DNA of 64,000 bases from Flammula alnicola (lineage: Eukaryota; Basidiomycota; Agaricomycetes; Agaricales; Strophariaceae), in the NCBI GenBank assembly GCA_015499995.1, contig JADNRV010000179.1:1-64000 (forward strand), in the 5' to 3' direction. The position numbers were made by a program, and so were the translations under genes. The notes beneath the pieces are model-generated. The model saw nothing but the letters and a program-made list of their open reading frames with translations, did not search any database and was not told where the DNA came from. This document shows, piece after piece, positions 52,818-63,122 of the stretch. How positions within the stretch are numbered: the first letter of the stretch is position 1; every line of letters begins with the position of its first letter.

Positions 52818-53962
52818 CTAATGAATATAACCAGCGTGTTTGAACCATGACATACAATGAGCCGGAGTAATGCAACCACATGCTTCGAGGAGGGCTGCAA
52901 CTGCATCTTCCTCCCGCCGTATTCTCTCTCCATACCGCCGAAGGAAGGCTTTCACTATTTCGAGTATAAACTTTAGAAATTGAAGACTTTTTAGAGTAAA
53001 AAACTGTCGTACGTGCGCTGAACGATTCTTCAATCGGTGTCAAATCTGGTGAATATGCTGGAAGGTATAATATGAGGCAGCCTATGTGATATCGTTCAGG
53101 AAATGAAGCACAAATATTAGATATAACCAACCTGCAGCTCGGACAAGGTCCACCAGGGCATCGTTATGATGTATTCTACAGTTGTCGAGTATGAGGACAG
53201 ATCGTTCCGCGGGATAGGGATTCATTTGAGGCAACTATAGATCAACATATTCGTTAGAGAATAAGTCAGTATCAGAAATAGAAAGCAATTACTTACGACA
53301 TCCTCAGCCACAAAATCATAGAACTCCATTGAATCATATGAACCTGGTACAACTTTTGCAGCAATGTAACCCCCGGTCGTCATCGCAGCCACGAGTGAGT
53401 AGCGATCACCTCGGACAAAGACATCTCTCAGCTGTGCTCGCTCTGATAGAGGTGCCCGTCCATAACGCCGTGCAAACGTGTGCTCGTTTTTGCTGGTCTC
53501 ATCAAGAACAACATGCTCGGAACCATCCCCACAAAATAGGTCAGATTGCAAGAGCTCCCTCCATTGTTCACGGAGTTCTTCATCACGCTCAACTGCAATC
53601 TTCTGCATGACCTTCCGAGTGAGGCCAGTCTGTTCCAAGTTTTCTTGAAGAGCGGATTTTGATATTATAATGTCGTGTTGAGTTGCAAGCCAAAGAATAA
53701 GTTCATCGAGGTACAAATCGGGAGCTTCTTGGTAGATTTCATGAATCGAGGTAAGAATAGCGCGTGTGAGAATCCTACGACGCCCACAAAGAGGAGACGG
53801 TGGTCGATTGACTGATCCATGTTCATCAAAGATAGCTTGCCATCTATAAATGCTCGCGGAGGAAACACTCAACACATTGACGATATCCACGACATCCCAG
53901 CCTTTCTCCCAAAGACTAAGTGCACACTCCTTCAAATCGGCGCTAATATGACGGTAGACCAT
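52818..53962 (-). CDS. Tc1/mariner-superfamily DDE transposase
   Basis: Exons 53297-53962, 53132-53234, 53013-53081 and 52818-52954 give 324 residues, and exon lengths sum to a multiple of three. A helix-turn-helix at the N-terminus (CALSLWEKGWDVVDIVNVLS, SSASIYRWQAIFDEHGSV) is followed by a second one (GRRRILTRAILTSIHEIYQE). The catalytic triad is visible: VVLDETSKNE (Asp), LILDNCRIHH (Asp) and YSPDLTPIEESFS (Glu). The last intron (52955-53012) must be removed to restore the C-terminus KAFLRRYGERI to GYIH. The enzyme should bind the terminal repeats and move the element by cut and paste. No disabling change was found. Confidence 0.92.
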
Positions 53963-54092
53963 AGTAATGTTGAGGTTGTGTATGAATAGAAATGGCGTGA
54001 AAAGATTGACAGAATAATAGTTGTTGTAGATGTGGTAAAGAGTGATTATTATACCGAACCGCGTTGAACAAGACGCGTAGAATGGCATTGAT

Positions 54093-54203
54093 CGCCAGCC
54101 CATGTCCAAATCCAACCATTCCCAAAAAGGGAATCACGCGTGCGCATGTGCACATGCGCATTTCGAAAAAAAACTGGATTCTCAAGGTTTTCCGGAACTG
54201 CTG
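54093..54203 (-). repeat. Right terminal inverted repeat (111 bp)
   Basis: Inverse of 50842-50952, followed directly by the TA duplication at 54204-54205. Confidence 0.93.
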
Positions 54204-54513
54204 TAAATCCACTTCGCTTTGCGATGACGAGACATTCCGTGAAGATATATGTGACGGCCGTTCCAGTTGATATTTTAAATACTTAAATAGTGGAATATCT
54301 CATAATCGAGCATAAGAAATCAGATAAATTATATTTTGTCTGCCATCTTGGGTTACTTGTGTTTTCCGTTGGTTTAAGACACGAAAGCGGTATATTACTG
54401 CTCACTGCCGCGTAATTGCCCCTATATTCTCATGGGCGTCAGTCGGCGCCTTCTGAGGTGAAATGCGCGCCTGTATGACTCTAGGCGAGCGTCCTCAGTT
54501 AGGGGACGGAAGT

Positions 54514-54571
54514 TGCCGCCGTAATTCCCACCGTAATGATCGCCGTCATTCCCCCGTAAATTCCAATTCCC
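54514..54571 (-). repeat. Outer inverted copy, right
   Basis: Inverse of 50562-50619; on the minus strand it also reads GIGIYGGMTAIITVGITAA. Together with the left copy it brackets the mariner-like element and about 600 bp of further sequence. Confidence 0.6.
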
Positions 54572-54723
54572 GAATGCACTCCCCCAGCGGCACTTGACAT
54601 TTGAAAGCTTGAAACGGATCTCTGAAGATTGTCCGCAAAGCTCGGAATAGAATGTGAATTTCCCGATGCGGTGCGCCTTATGAATATGTATGACAAAAAT
54701 AGCCTGAGGTGTAGTGAATTCAA

Positions 54724-55283
54724 AAAACTCGGCGAAACCTGAGATGTGCAGAAGACATGATCGTCACCGACCTTCTCTGATTTTCATTATTTCTATTGAA
54801 GCTTCCATTCTAATGTTCAATGTTCGATCTTCAAAGTCCAGACGTGAACATCAGCGTTAGTATTCATTTCTCAGTCAGCTACGTTCGTCTCCAGTTGAGA
54901 GATGTTTCTTCAACCTCGACAGGACTCCGCCATTGTTCCTTGCGCCATATCTAGCCATGTTAACAAGGAATAGCACTTCACTTGATACTAGCAAATTTCA
55001 AATGCCTTGTAGCCTGATGCATATATTTCATCTATTTCATCACGGCAGGCTTTTCCGCAGACGCAAATGGACGGTCACACTGGACATCCCACTCTGTGAG
55101 GAGTTTTCGGAAGTTTTCTTTATCCAATGGCCCCTGTTCTTAAACAGTTCGTAAATATATTAACGCAGCAAGAAAATGGAAAGAGATGAAGACTTCTTGA
55201 CGTCAAACTGACGGGCGCCTGGCCATGCAAGTCACATCGCCCAGGTCAGCCCACTCAAGCGAGATACATGTCCCTCATGCTTG
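54724..55283. other. No gene recognised
   Basis: Intergenic sequence between the outer inverted copy and the solo LTR. Short frames only. Confidence 0.4.
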
Positions 55284-55288
55284 GAGAT

Positions 55289-55761
55289 TGGGAGGTTTCA
55301 GAGGCGTGGGAGTCACTGAGAGGCGAATTGGCACACGGTTGTAGATAGCGCGAGAATCAAAGTGAACAGGTTAAAACTGTATGATTGACTATCAAATCCT
55401 GTACAAATGGTCAACTATTTATACTAAGCTAAGAGTACCCGAGTCATGTAAATAAAAGGGAGTCCGGAGGCGAGAAGACGGACCCGCTATGGGTGCGTAT
55501 TGAGTAAGTCATTTTACAAGGGATTACAGAGTCAAAACTAATCATAAGGGGGCGAGAAAGAAGTCAAGAAAGGAGTCAAATAATCAAAGACATAGTCATA
55601 ATATCGAGTCAAGGGATAGTAAGTAAATACGGAGGCTAGGGCAATTGAACGAAGCTATATACAAGTAGATAATGAAACAAATAGGAGCTTACGAAGATAA
55701 GATTAGATACGAGGATGCGTGGTGGTGCCGTGGTGCGTGATGCGTGATGGTATTTGTTACA
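55289..55761 (-). mobile_element. Solo LTR of a retrotransposon (473 bp)
   Basis: Bounded by TG...CA on the plus strand (TGGGAGGTTTC ... TTTGTTACA) and flanked by a perfect 5-bp duplication GAGAT (55284-55288 and 55762-55766). On the minus strand TATAAATA at about 55426-55434 could be its TATA box, suggesting the LTR was transcribed leftwards. No internal retrotransposon genes are present, so it is a recombination remnant. Confidence 0.75.
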
Positions 55762-55966
55762 GAGATCGATATCCGAGTCAATCATCCCCCAAATTTTACG
55801 TCATTTGTCAAACCTGCTTCACGAGGTCTTCAATCATAGGGTGCTTCGAGACTTTTTCTCAATCGCCCATCTTTTTTCCGACTGTCAGGTCAAACAAGCA
55901 TTCCGAACTTGATCTACCACCTATTTTTCTATCCTACTCCTTACAACATCTTCACATCTATAAACC

Positions 55967-56386
55967 ATGAAGGTGAATATATTCAAACGTATTAAAAGCA
56001 GCTTTTGAGAGCGTCGGAAAACCTTTTGTAATCTAGGTCATTTCTGCTGTCACCTTGGTCTTCGGTGCCATCATTGCGACGGCTTCAGCTGGTGACGTTG
56101 CCGATCCCGTCCCGGTCGCTCCTGAGGCTGTCGCTCGTGCGGCTGTATGTCGTTATCCTATTATCGATCTCCAAACGAAGGACTAACGAATCACACCCAG
56201 GCCGCATGCACTCTATCCCCCAGGTGCTTCTGCAACAGAATTCAGGAATTATTCTGCGGTAACCAAGCTACTGACCCAGCATGCACTAATGGGCATGTCT
56301 TCGAGTGCAATCGCCTAACTGGCCAAACTTGCGATTATGGAATCAGGACCAGTTGCGTACAGTGTGGGAGGTTGTCGTGCGCGTGA
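55967..56386 (+). CDS. Cysteine-rich small secreted protein
   Basis: Three exons (55967-55972, 56037-56144, 56201-56386) give 99 residues. The first exon encodes only Met-Lys. A signal peptide (MKVISAVTLVFGAIIATASA) is followed by a short Pro/Val/Ala-rich spacer, possibly a propeptide. A compact domain with ten cysteines completes it, spaced CTLSPRCFC, LFC, PAC, FEC, QTC, TSC, VQC, LSC. An even number of cysteines suggests five disulphides. The pattern resembles defensin-like or effector-like fungal proteins but I cannot assign a family. It starts about 200 bp downstream of a solo LTR that could influence its expression. Confidence 0.75.
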
Positions 56387-56392
56387 AAAGTT

Positions 56393-56722
56393 TCAACTTT
56401 GGAAGATAAAGAATAATGTATACATACTGTTACCTAAATTGTGTTCACGAAATACTCTGTACGAACTTAGTCTGTATAGTTGAAGCAGAATATCGAATAT
56501 CTCATGAAAATTCATTTGACAACGAGGACACTTGATACCCCCAGTCGCGTATTTATTTAGGGTCACTCCCCGGTCAAGTACCCAACAATAACCGTTAGAT
56601 GTCCTCGAAAAACCAGGTTCTTGCAGGCATTTTCTGAGGATGCACGAGTGTTTGGACAATAGTTCAGGGTAACGGTGGAGAAAAGTTTGCCTTAGCTCGG
56701 GGAGATAAACATACATACACAT
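56393..56722 (-). CDS. Unassigned open frame
   Basis: A 109-codon frame reads LPELRQTFLHRYPELLSKHS, then CWVLDRGVTLNKYATGGIKC and PRCQMNFHEIFDILLQLYRL. The CxxC pair (KCPRC) and overall composition look protein-like. There is no family match, and it begins only about 150 bp from the 3' end of the DUF4238 gene. It may be a remnant or an exon of an unmapped gene. Confidence 0.25.
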   Translation of the reverse strand: MCMYVYLPELRQTFLHRYPELLSKHSCILRKCLQEPGFSRTSNGYCWVLDRGVTLNKYATGGIKCPRCQMNFHEIFDILLQLYRLSSYRVFREHNLGNSMYTLFFIFQS

Positions 56723-56872
56723 GATATATTCAGAGGAAGCGGATTTCCTACTTCATTCAATGTACAGGCAAGATGGAAAGCAATGTCAAATTCGAACGTC
56801 ATGAAAGGGTATCAAAAAAAGTGGCATGTACCAACAACCTTCCCTGCCGCCGCTGACGGTGCAAAATCTGCT

Positions 56873-58696
56873 TCACACCATTACGTTCATCCAAGGAAAG
56901 AGACGCTCGAACAACAGGAAATTGTGATGTTCGGAGAGCCAGTGTGTAAATCCAATTATAGCTGCCTCATACTTGATTCGACTTGCGAGATCAGAGTTTG
57001 TCGGCCCCACTCCCAGCACATCGACCTGCCAGTGGTAGCCGATCAGGGCGAAGAAAAGCTCAGATTCTTCCTTCGGAAGTCTCTTCACGAGGGTGTTTAA
57101 GGACTGAAAGTATCGTCCTCGGTGGTGGATTGGCGGAGGTGGGAGAATTTCCTTCATCTTCAAGATCGCTCTTGCTGCCATTTTGTGGATCTCCGATGTT
57201 GCTTCGTTGTATTTTGGAACGTCATCCGTGGCAAGGTGATACACACGATAGCCCCTATCATATGTGGACGCGAATTCGATTGCACCACTTTTGATAGAGT
57301 CCAGAACAACGTTGATACCGGAACGAGGGTTCGGCGAAGTCAAGGAACTGCCTGCTGAGACGCTAACATATTCCGAGAGGATACCGGAGAGACCACGATA
57401 GAGGTATTTCTTTTCATGGAAATATGGAGTTGGTGATTGAAGATAGGATTCAACTGTCCTCTGCATAGCGGCCGGTGAAGCGAAAGTGACGTTTCCGCTA
57501 TCTAGAACATTCAACAGAACGACGTGGTTGAGCGCAAGGGTTTGTTTCATTGTGAGCGTAATAATTTTGAACCTAAACCCGTCTTCTTGAGCCGCTGGAG
57601 TTACTCGGTAGACTGCCAAAGCTCGCATGACAGTTTCGGCGTCTCCGCGAGGCCGGGTAAAGTTGGCATACGTCGACGACGCTGGAACTGAAGGAATGTC
57701 GATAAGGCTGCTGTTCACTACAGCTCCCTGGGACAGTAACGAGGGCATGACTTCGTTGGCGAAAATGGTCTGGCGCAATATGAGTGCTATTTTTGGACTG
57801 ACGATGAAGAGTCGGTGTATCGCGGGTTGGCCATCGATCGCCCCTTCCCACAATCCAAAGGAATTATCGGCGACAACGAATTCTTCGCCTTCTGCGGCCT
57901 GCCATATATTCAGGAACAAGCTATCGGCCATAGCCGCATAGTCAACAGCAAAAAAGTTATCAATGATCTCGGGATCCACTCTTGTTTGCAACATCATTAC
58001 AAACTCCTTCTTTCCATACTTCTCCCACAATGCCTCCGCAACATTCACCATCTCGTGGTGAGATGTTTCGAGAATATATTTCATCCCGAATAGAAATATG
58101 TCATTCTGGGTACGAAGGCCGTATTTCTTCTGAAGGAATTTGTAATATTCACGAAGCGGGCCACTGTCTGGATCGTTCTCGTCAAAGTACGATGGGATGA
58201 GAGATGTTCGTCGATAGTGCATAAGGTAGATGAACTTGCGCACGGTCACCAGCTCTTTCCTTTTCATTGTAACGACATCCCGCTTGGCATTGATAGCCTG
58301 GTGGATACTCCGAATAACTCTTGCTGCGTCATTCTCGAGCCGAGATAGGCCCTGCTCCAGATGGTCCATGTTCTGCGTATTACGGTGATCGCGATACATG
58401 TTGATGATCCCGTGGACCTTTCCGACCGGCTGAGGCTCGAATGTCTGATTCGGGATGTCATACACCAGGATCGTGTCTTTATCAATTCCAGTTTTTTGAG
58501 CCTTGTGGAAGTTCTTTTGTCGCTCTTTCTTGTTCCTGTCCGACGTACTTGTTGGGCGCTTATTTTGTGATCGAGAAAGGTAGAGCACGCACCTAGGCTG
58601 GATTTGAGCATCTTGAAAGTAACGAAGAATAAAACGAGGGATGTAGTGTTGATATTGATCTTTAGGTATATCATTGCTGGGTGAATTTGCTGGCAT
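56873..58696 (-). CDS. DUF4238 family protein
   Basis: A single uninterrupted frame of 607 residues. The N-terminus has the hallmark QHYIPRFILRYFQDA, which defines DUF4238, followed by GIINMYRDHRNTQNMDHLEQ and VTMKRKELVTVRKFIYLMHY. The middle contains FVVADNSFGLWEGAIDGQPA and FIVSPKIALILRQTIF, also typical of the family. The C-terminal 250 residues are less conserved and are partly duplicated at 33795-34236. DUF4238 proteins occur in bacteria and fungi; no biochemical role is established to my knowledge. The absence of introns is unusual for this window and could reflect transfer or retro-copying, but that is only a hint. Confidence 0.85.
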   Translation of the reverse strand: MPANSPSNDIPKDQYQHYIPRFILRYFQDAQIQPRCVLYLSRSQNKRPTSTSDRNKKERQKNFHKAQKTGIDKDTILVYDIPNQTFEPQPVGKVHGIINMYRDHRNTQNMDHLEQGLSRLENDAARVIRSIHQAINAKRDVVTMKRKELVTVRKFIYLMHYRRTSLIPSYFDENDPDSGPLREYYKFLQKKYGLRTQNDIFLFGMKYILETSHHEMVNVAEALWEKYGKKEFVMMLQTRVDPEIIDNFFAVDYAAMADSLFLNIWQAAEGEEFVVADNSFGLWEGAIDGQPAIHRLFIVSPKIALILRQTIFANEVMPSLLSQGAVVNSSLIDIPSVPASSTYANFTRPRGDAETVMRALAVYRVTPAAQEDGFRFKIITLTMKQTLALNHVVLLNVLDSGNVTFASPAAMQRTVESYLQSPTPYFHEKKYLYRGLSGILSEYVSVSAGSSLTSPNPRSGINVVLDSIKSGAIEFASTYDRGYRVYHLATDDVPKYNEATSEIHKMAARAILKMKEILPPPPIHHRGRYFQSLNTLVKRLPKEESELFFALIGYHWQVDVLGVGPTNSDLASRIKYEAAIIGFTHWLSEHHNFLLFERLFPWMNVMV

Positions 58697-59239
58697 AATG
58701 AATCCGAAAGTAATGGGACAGGGTAACGTTGGCCTGATGGGTTCAATGAGGCTGTGCTGCGGGATCCGAAGCGACGTTTAAAAATACACGCTGTGCCGCA
58801 GTTTGCCGCGCAGCGCTCTTTCAATCTGCAGATCTTGCCACTGCCCCTTGGCAAACTGCCACCGGATCACGTACAGTACTATCGCGACGATTTATGTATC
58901 CTGTTTCTTTTGGCCGAGACTAGAGTAGCTCTCTCGTTTCTACCACTTCGTCCAAGTCTGGCAACTCAACGTGAATGGTGCTGTGGGCCTATCAGAATCG
59001 GCGCAGGCCTTCAAAGCTTCATGATCTGGACTCGAGGAAGAAATAGTCGACTTCGAGACCAACGGCATAATGGGACAATCTCAGCTAAAGCCAACCTTGA
59101 ACATACCTCAATACCTTCGATGCCCGTCTGGCGGATTGCAACTTAATAAGGCAGACGACCGTCGACGAGGGCAACACATCAAATTCTGTTCCTAGATACT
59201 AAGCTGAACCAAACTAGTTACACAATGTGCCAGCTTTGC
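58697..59239. other. Intergenic between DUF4238 and the oxygenase remnant
   Basis: It must hold the promoter of the minus-strand DUF4238 gene. No coding sequence recognised. Confidence 0.4.
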
Positions 59240-60378
59240 CGGTTTTGCCAACATCACCGATACTACGCTAGTATCTTTCTCTCGGGCGTCCTTCGGGCTG
59301 AATAAGGAGGACCTTATCGGCGAATCCTAACTGCAAGGTAGATCCTACGAATTTTGCGATCCTCTTCTCTCCTCTGACATCTGGCATCATCGATGCCATT
59401 CGTGAAAACCTTCTTCGAGGTCAAAATATCGACAAAGCTATCAATGTCGAGCTCGACAAGCTCAATATATATGGTATTTTATGCCTTTCTCTGAATGCAT
59501 ACGCCGTTTAGGACCGGAGTCATCCTTCAAAGCTCACGTCGATGCCCCACGTAGTGACACCATGTTGGCTCTCTCGTGGTCATCCTACCCATCAGGACGG
59601 GTCTCTCATTTTCCCCCACCAAGCCAAGGAACGGACTTTCGATACTGAAAATCTCGTCTCTTCTCGACCTCCTGATCTGCACGCCGCTTTTGTTGCATTC
59701 TTCAGCGACGTCGAGCATGAAGTCTCCGTCGTTACCTCAGGTTATCGCATCACGCTCACTTATAACCCAAAGACCAAACTCCACCTTCACTGCCTATTAT
59801 CAATGCTTGGGTTCAAGTCCGCATTAGCAGCTCTTTTGGCGGATCCCGAGTTCCTGCCCATGGGAGGATTTATCGGATTCGGTCTGTCACATAGGTATCC
59901 GATCAATCCTGCGACTACGGAGCTATCCACCCTTGCGAGGGGCCTCAAAGGGAGCGATGTTGTGCTTCAACGCATCTGCAACGACCTTTCTCTCGAATTA
60001 TCTCTCAAAACTTCCTACAGGCCAAGCGTTACTCATGCAAACCTCCATTGCCTGCTCAACTCGCTCACTAATTTTCCGGAGCTCACTGAATTCGAACTTG
60101 GGGAAGATACCGATTTCATGCATTACGTCAAATCTGAATATGGCGGGGTATACGTGTATGACTTTGCAGACAGCGGCCCGAAGAGTGCCTCGGAGTATAT
60201 TCAGGACGAAGTCAGAGATGCTATTCCCATTGTCTGGATCAAATCGTTGACCGACCGCAATAATTTCTCAACACCATATACCGGGGCCTTTGGAAATGAA
60301 GCCGGACTGTCTTGCACGTATGGTGCGGTTTCCCTCGTCTCCCCCATTGGAACTGCCCAAGAACGTAATGCCCTGTAA
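59240..60378 (+). pseudogene. 2OG-Fe(II) oxygenase (prolyl 4-hydroxylase-like) remnant
   Basis: Coding-like sequence in order: DPTNFAILFSPLTSGIIDAI and ENLLRGQNIDKAINVELDKL at 59.34-59.47 kb, the iron-binding HVD in FKAHVDAPRSDTM near 59.53 kb, GSLVVILP in another frame, then HQDGSLIFPHQAKERTFD. FFSDVEHEVSVVTSGYRITL follows, with the distal His and the 2OG-binding Arg, and the product runs to SPIGTAQERNAL. A stop replaces the Tyr-x-Lys region near 59322, and one-base shifts occur around 59566 and 59592. All metal and cosubstrate residues can still be recognised. The second half (59602-60378) remains one open frame. Decay seems recent. Confidence 0.65.
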
Positions 60379-60730
60379 CCGATCCTGCGGGAAATATGAT
60401 TTTCTTTCCGTATTCCGATTGTTGTGTTCCTCAGGCTGCGCGACTCTTGAAAAATGTACTATTTTTGAGTCTCTTCTTGTGCATCTGTATTTTTTGTACC
60501 AGGAAGTTGTCTGGTTTCCGGAAAAGATATCCATAGTTGTACCGGTAGTAGTAGTGCGCTCAAGCGCTAAAGTCAAAGTTGAATATGCCTAGGCCTATGA
60601 ATATATGACGTCACATCCTTCGGGGTCACTGAAGGATTGGGGCCGACCTCTTCCTTGCACGACTGCATTCAACGCGCACAACACTCTTCTTTCGGTTTCT
60701 ATATCTTACATCGATATCTTTCAGTACACA

Positions 60731-61289
60731 ATGAGCCTCAGAAGCGACCCCAATACCAAGCCAGGCAGACCAGATCGTACGTTGCCGCCTCCTTACTCCC
60801 AACATTTGATTTGAATTCCTGACTTCTGAACGTTTACAATAGCGGTAACGAGGAACCAACCTGAGATGGAGAGGATAAACACGGACGAGAGGACGGGGCG
60901 GAGAACATGCCAGGGAATTACCCATTGACAGAAGACTGTACGTACAGAAGATCACCTATTCCTTGGCGCCTTCAGGGATATTCGTAGCACAAGCTATGCT
61001 AAAGATCTCTTTGCTTATAGCTACAACTTCTGGAGGATACGGAGCCACCCCAGACAAAATCTGGTCGAACAAAGCTCAACGAGGGACGGATATGCCTTTG
61101 GCACCAGCGCGGATAGCAATGCCGCCGCCAAAGCAGGAAGCGAGTCTGATACTGGCCTGATCAACCAAGCCGTGGATGGGACGGATTTGCGGAACGAATT
61201 GCAAGATGCGAAACAAGGGAGAGATGAGGGCTCGTTTCTAGAGGAAGACGAATGGGGCATGGAGAAAGGTGCGGGTAAAGATTTCTGAG
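60731..61289 (+). pseudogene. Unassigned small gene remnant
   Basis: A short first exon MSLRSDPNTKPGRPD is followed after a plausible intron by DGEDKHGREDGAENMPGNYP and, in the last piece, SSTRDGYAFGTSADSNAAAK through NELQDAKQGRDEGSFLEEDE to MEKGAGKDF with a stop at 61289. Frames do not join cleanly: a TGA lies between EEPT and DGED. The family is not recognised. Confidence 0.3.
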
Positions 61290-61439
61290 GGGGAAACCAG
61301 AGGTGGCCATGCTCCAACTTCTTGCCAATTGTCGCCTTATTTGCCTGGATTACCCGTCTTTGAGCTTGGAAGTAATGACATGAATTCATTCGCGCTCTAA
61401 TGATACACGCTTTCTCGGAAACGACATTTCTTACGGGGC

Positions 61440-62965
61440 TAATAGGTAGAGACATACAGTCTTCTGGGATATCGTCGTCGTCCACGAAACACTGCGCGCT
61501 CATGCCCAAGCCTCGAGCAGGAAAGAACTCCTACATCAAACGTTCATTGCCCTACTGCACACGAGCAGCCCGGATGATGGCATCTCAAGCATGGAGAACT
61601 GTTCAGTTTCCTGAACGTCAATTCGAAAATAAATGGTTCATGTGATGAAGACCTACATGTCGGGTTACACGGTTGCAATGGAAGTGCGTCCATGAAAAGA
61701 CGGAGGAACACGATATTCCGTTTCGAACCTAACGGATCGAACATAGCGGCAGATGTCTAACCATAGGCATGGGCTAATGCAGCGACAAGCTTGTGCAATA
61801 TATTACCTCAAGCTTCGCCCAAATCTATTAAAAAGGAACATGAAGAAATCAGGCAAGATAAAGTAGCGGAAAGGCGCATAAAACGCACCATGCGCCGCTG
61901 TGTCGTCCGCCAAACCGGAATACAAGGTTCGTGGTCCTATTTGGAGAATCAGGAAAGTAGCTTTGAATGGTAGGCAATCTGGCGTTAAACAACACTTGCG
62001 CGTTGAATAAGGGAGGATTCATGGTCTGAGGGAGGATTCAGGGTCTTGCAAACACCGCCCCGAAACATCTCCCATCAAGCGATTGATATATCGTGCTACG
62101 ATAGTATTTACATATATCGTGATCGACACATCACATATATCGTAGTCTGGCTAGAAGACTAAGTATTAATGACACCGTCAAGATTCGGCTGTTCCACAAA
62201 CAAAAAGATCATAAGCGCGGTGCATAATATACGAAAAAAGAGATCGCCCATACGGCAGCGTACGTCCAAAGAAGCAGAGTAGAAAAGCCATGCGAGCCAC
62301 TGTACCATAACATCCCCCATCAGCCATAACGAACATGAATACAAAAAAAAACGTACTGCGCTGGCCTCGTGAAAAAAGCATTATTCGACCCCGCCCTACC
62401 TGCCTGTACGCTCACTACCACAGGATCCGCCGCAATGCCCGTCCCTGCTCCCTGCACGTTCGAAAAGCTGGAAAGTAAACGCGCTGCCCATGAACCCTGC
62501 AAGTTATTTTCCTCCGAGACGTTCTTCGACATCTGGAAGAGCAAAGTTGAGGTTAGACACCAGAGACGGAGGAAGGGCAGAGAAGGAAGGTCATACTCGG
62601 GTTGACAAAAGAAGACCCAAATACAACAATTTGCCGTCTTCATTAATCCCACATTCGCCACTGCATTCGTAAAGGAAACGCCGCTTGAGGGTAGGATGGG
62701 TAACGAAGGAATATCAAAAATGAAGTAGACGAACGTGAGATTGGGAGCAATACGCGTAATCACGCGTGTCAGACATGTAGCCCGACTTGTGCGCCAATGA
62801 CGAGGCGTCAACGGAGAGTTTGGACTGGAGAAACGCAGACGCGATAGCCTTGACTGCGGGTCCTGAGGAAAAGGTCGGGCCCGAGACAAGTGAGTAACCC
62901 ATACGTCTCTGTATTTCTATCGGTAAGTACAATATACATGAAGGAAATGTTGATGCGCACTTCAT
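61440..62965 (-). pseudogene. Fungalysin (M36 metalloprotease) remnant D
   Basis: From right to left: propeptide-like AIASAFLQSKLSVDASSLAH, then KSGYMSDTRDYAYCSQ (62.75-62.87 kb), SFTNAVANVGLMKTAN (about 62.65 kb), NVQGAGTGIAADPVVVSVQA and GSNNAFF (62.4-62.5 kb), a C-terminal VFLRLFMDALPLQPCNPT (about 61.69 kb) and GMSAQCFVDDDDIPEDC (about 61.5 kb). The zinc-binding HExxH region is missing, apparently deleted between 62.3 and 61.8 kb. It is a dead copy. Confidence 0.7.
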
Positions 62966-63122
62966 ACACAGAGTTGGGAAAGTTGTGACTTGCAGACGAC
63001 GCGTGGGCCGTGCACTGAGGCAGCGTAATTTAAAATTACGAACTAATCACATCGATTTCTTTATCTAATCTTATCGCAAACACACGGATAAAGGAAAGAT
63101 GATAAATTCTAGCCTCTACTGC

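Larger units (their letters stand above)
50842..54203. mobile_element. Complete Tc1/mariner-like element with a cargo gene
   Basis: A 3362-bp element bounded by CAGCAGTTCCGG and its inverse and flanked by TA on both sides (50840-50841, 54204-54205), the classical Tc1/mariner target duplication. Terminal inverted repeats are 111 bp with about two mismatches. It holds two convergent genes whose stop codons are 64 bp apart: a plus-strand gene of unknown function and a minus-strand DDE transposase. Confidence 0.93.

Noticed and set aside
52955..53012. Frameshift near the end of the mariner-like transposase
   Set aside because: Removing a 58-bp intron (C|GTACGA to AAATAG|TG) restores the C-terminal frame, so no frameshift is needed.
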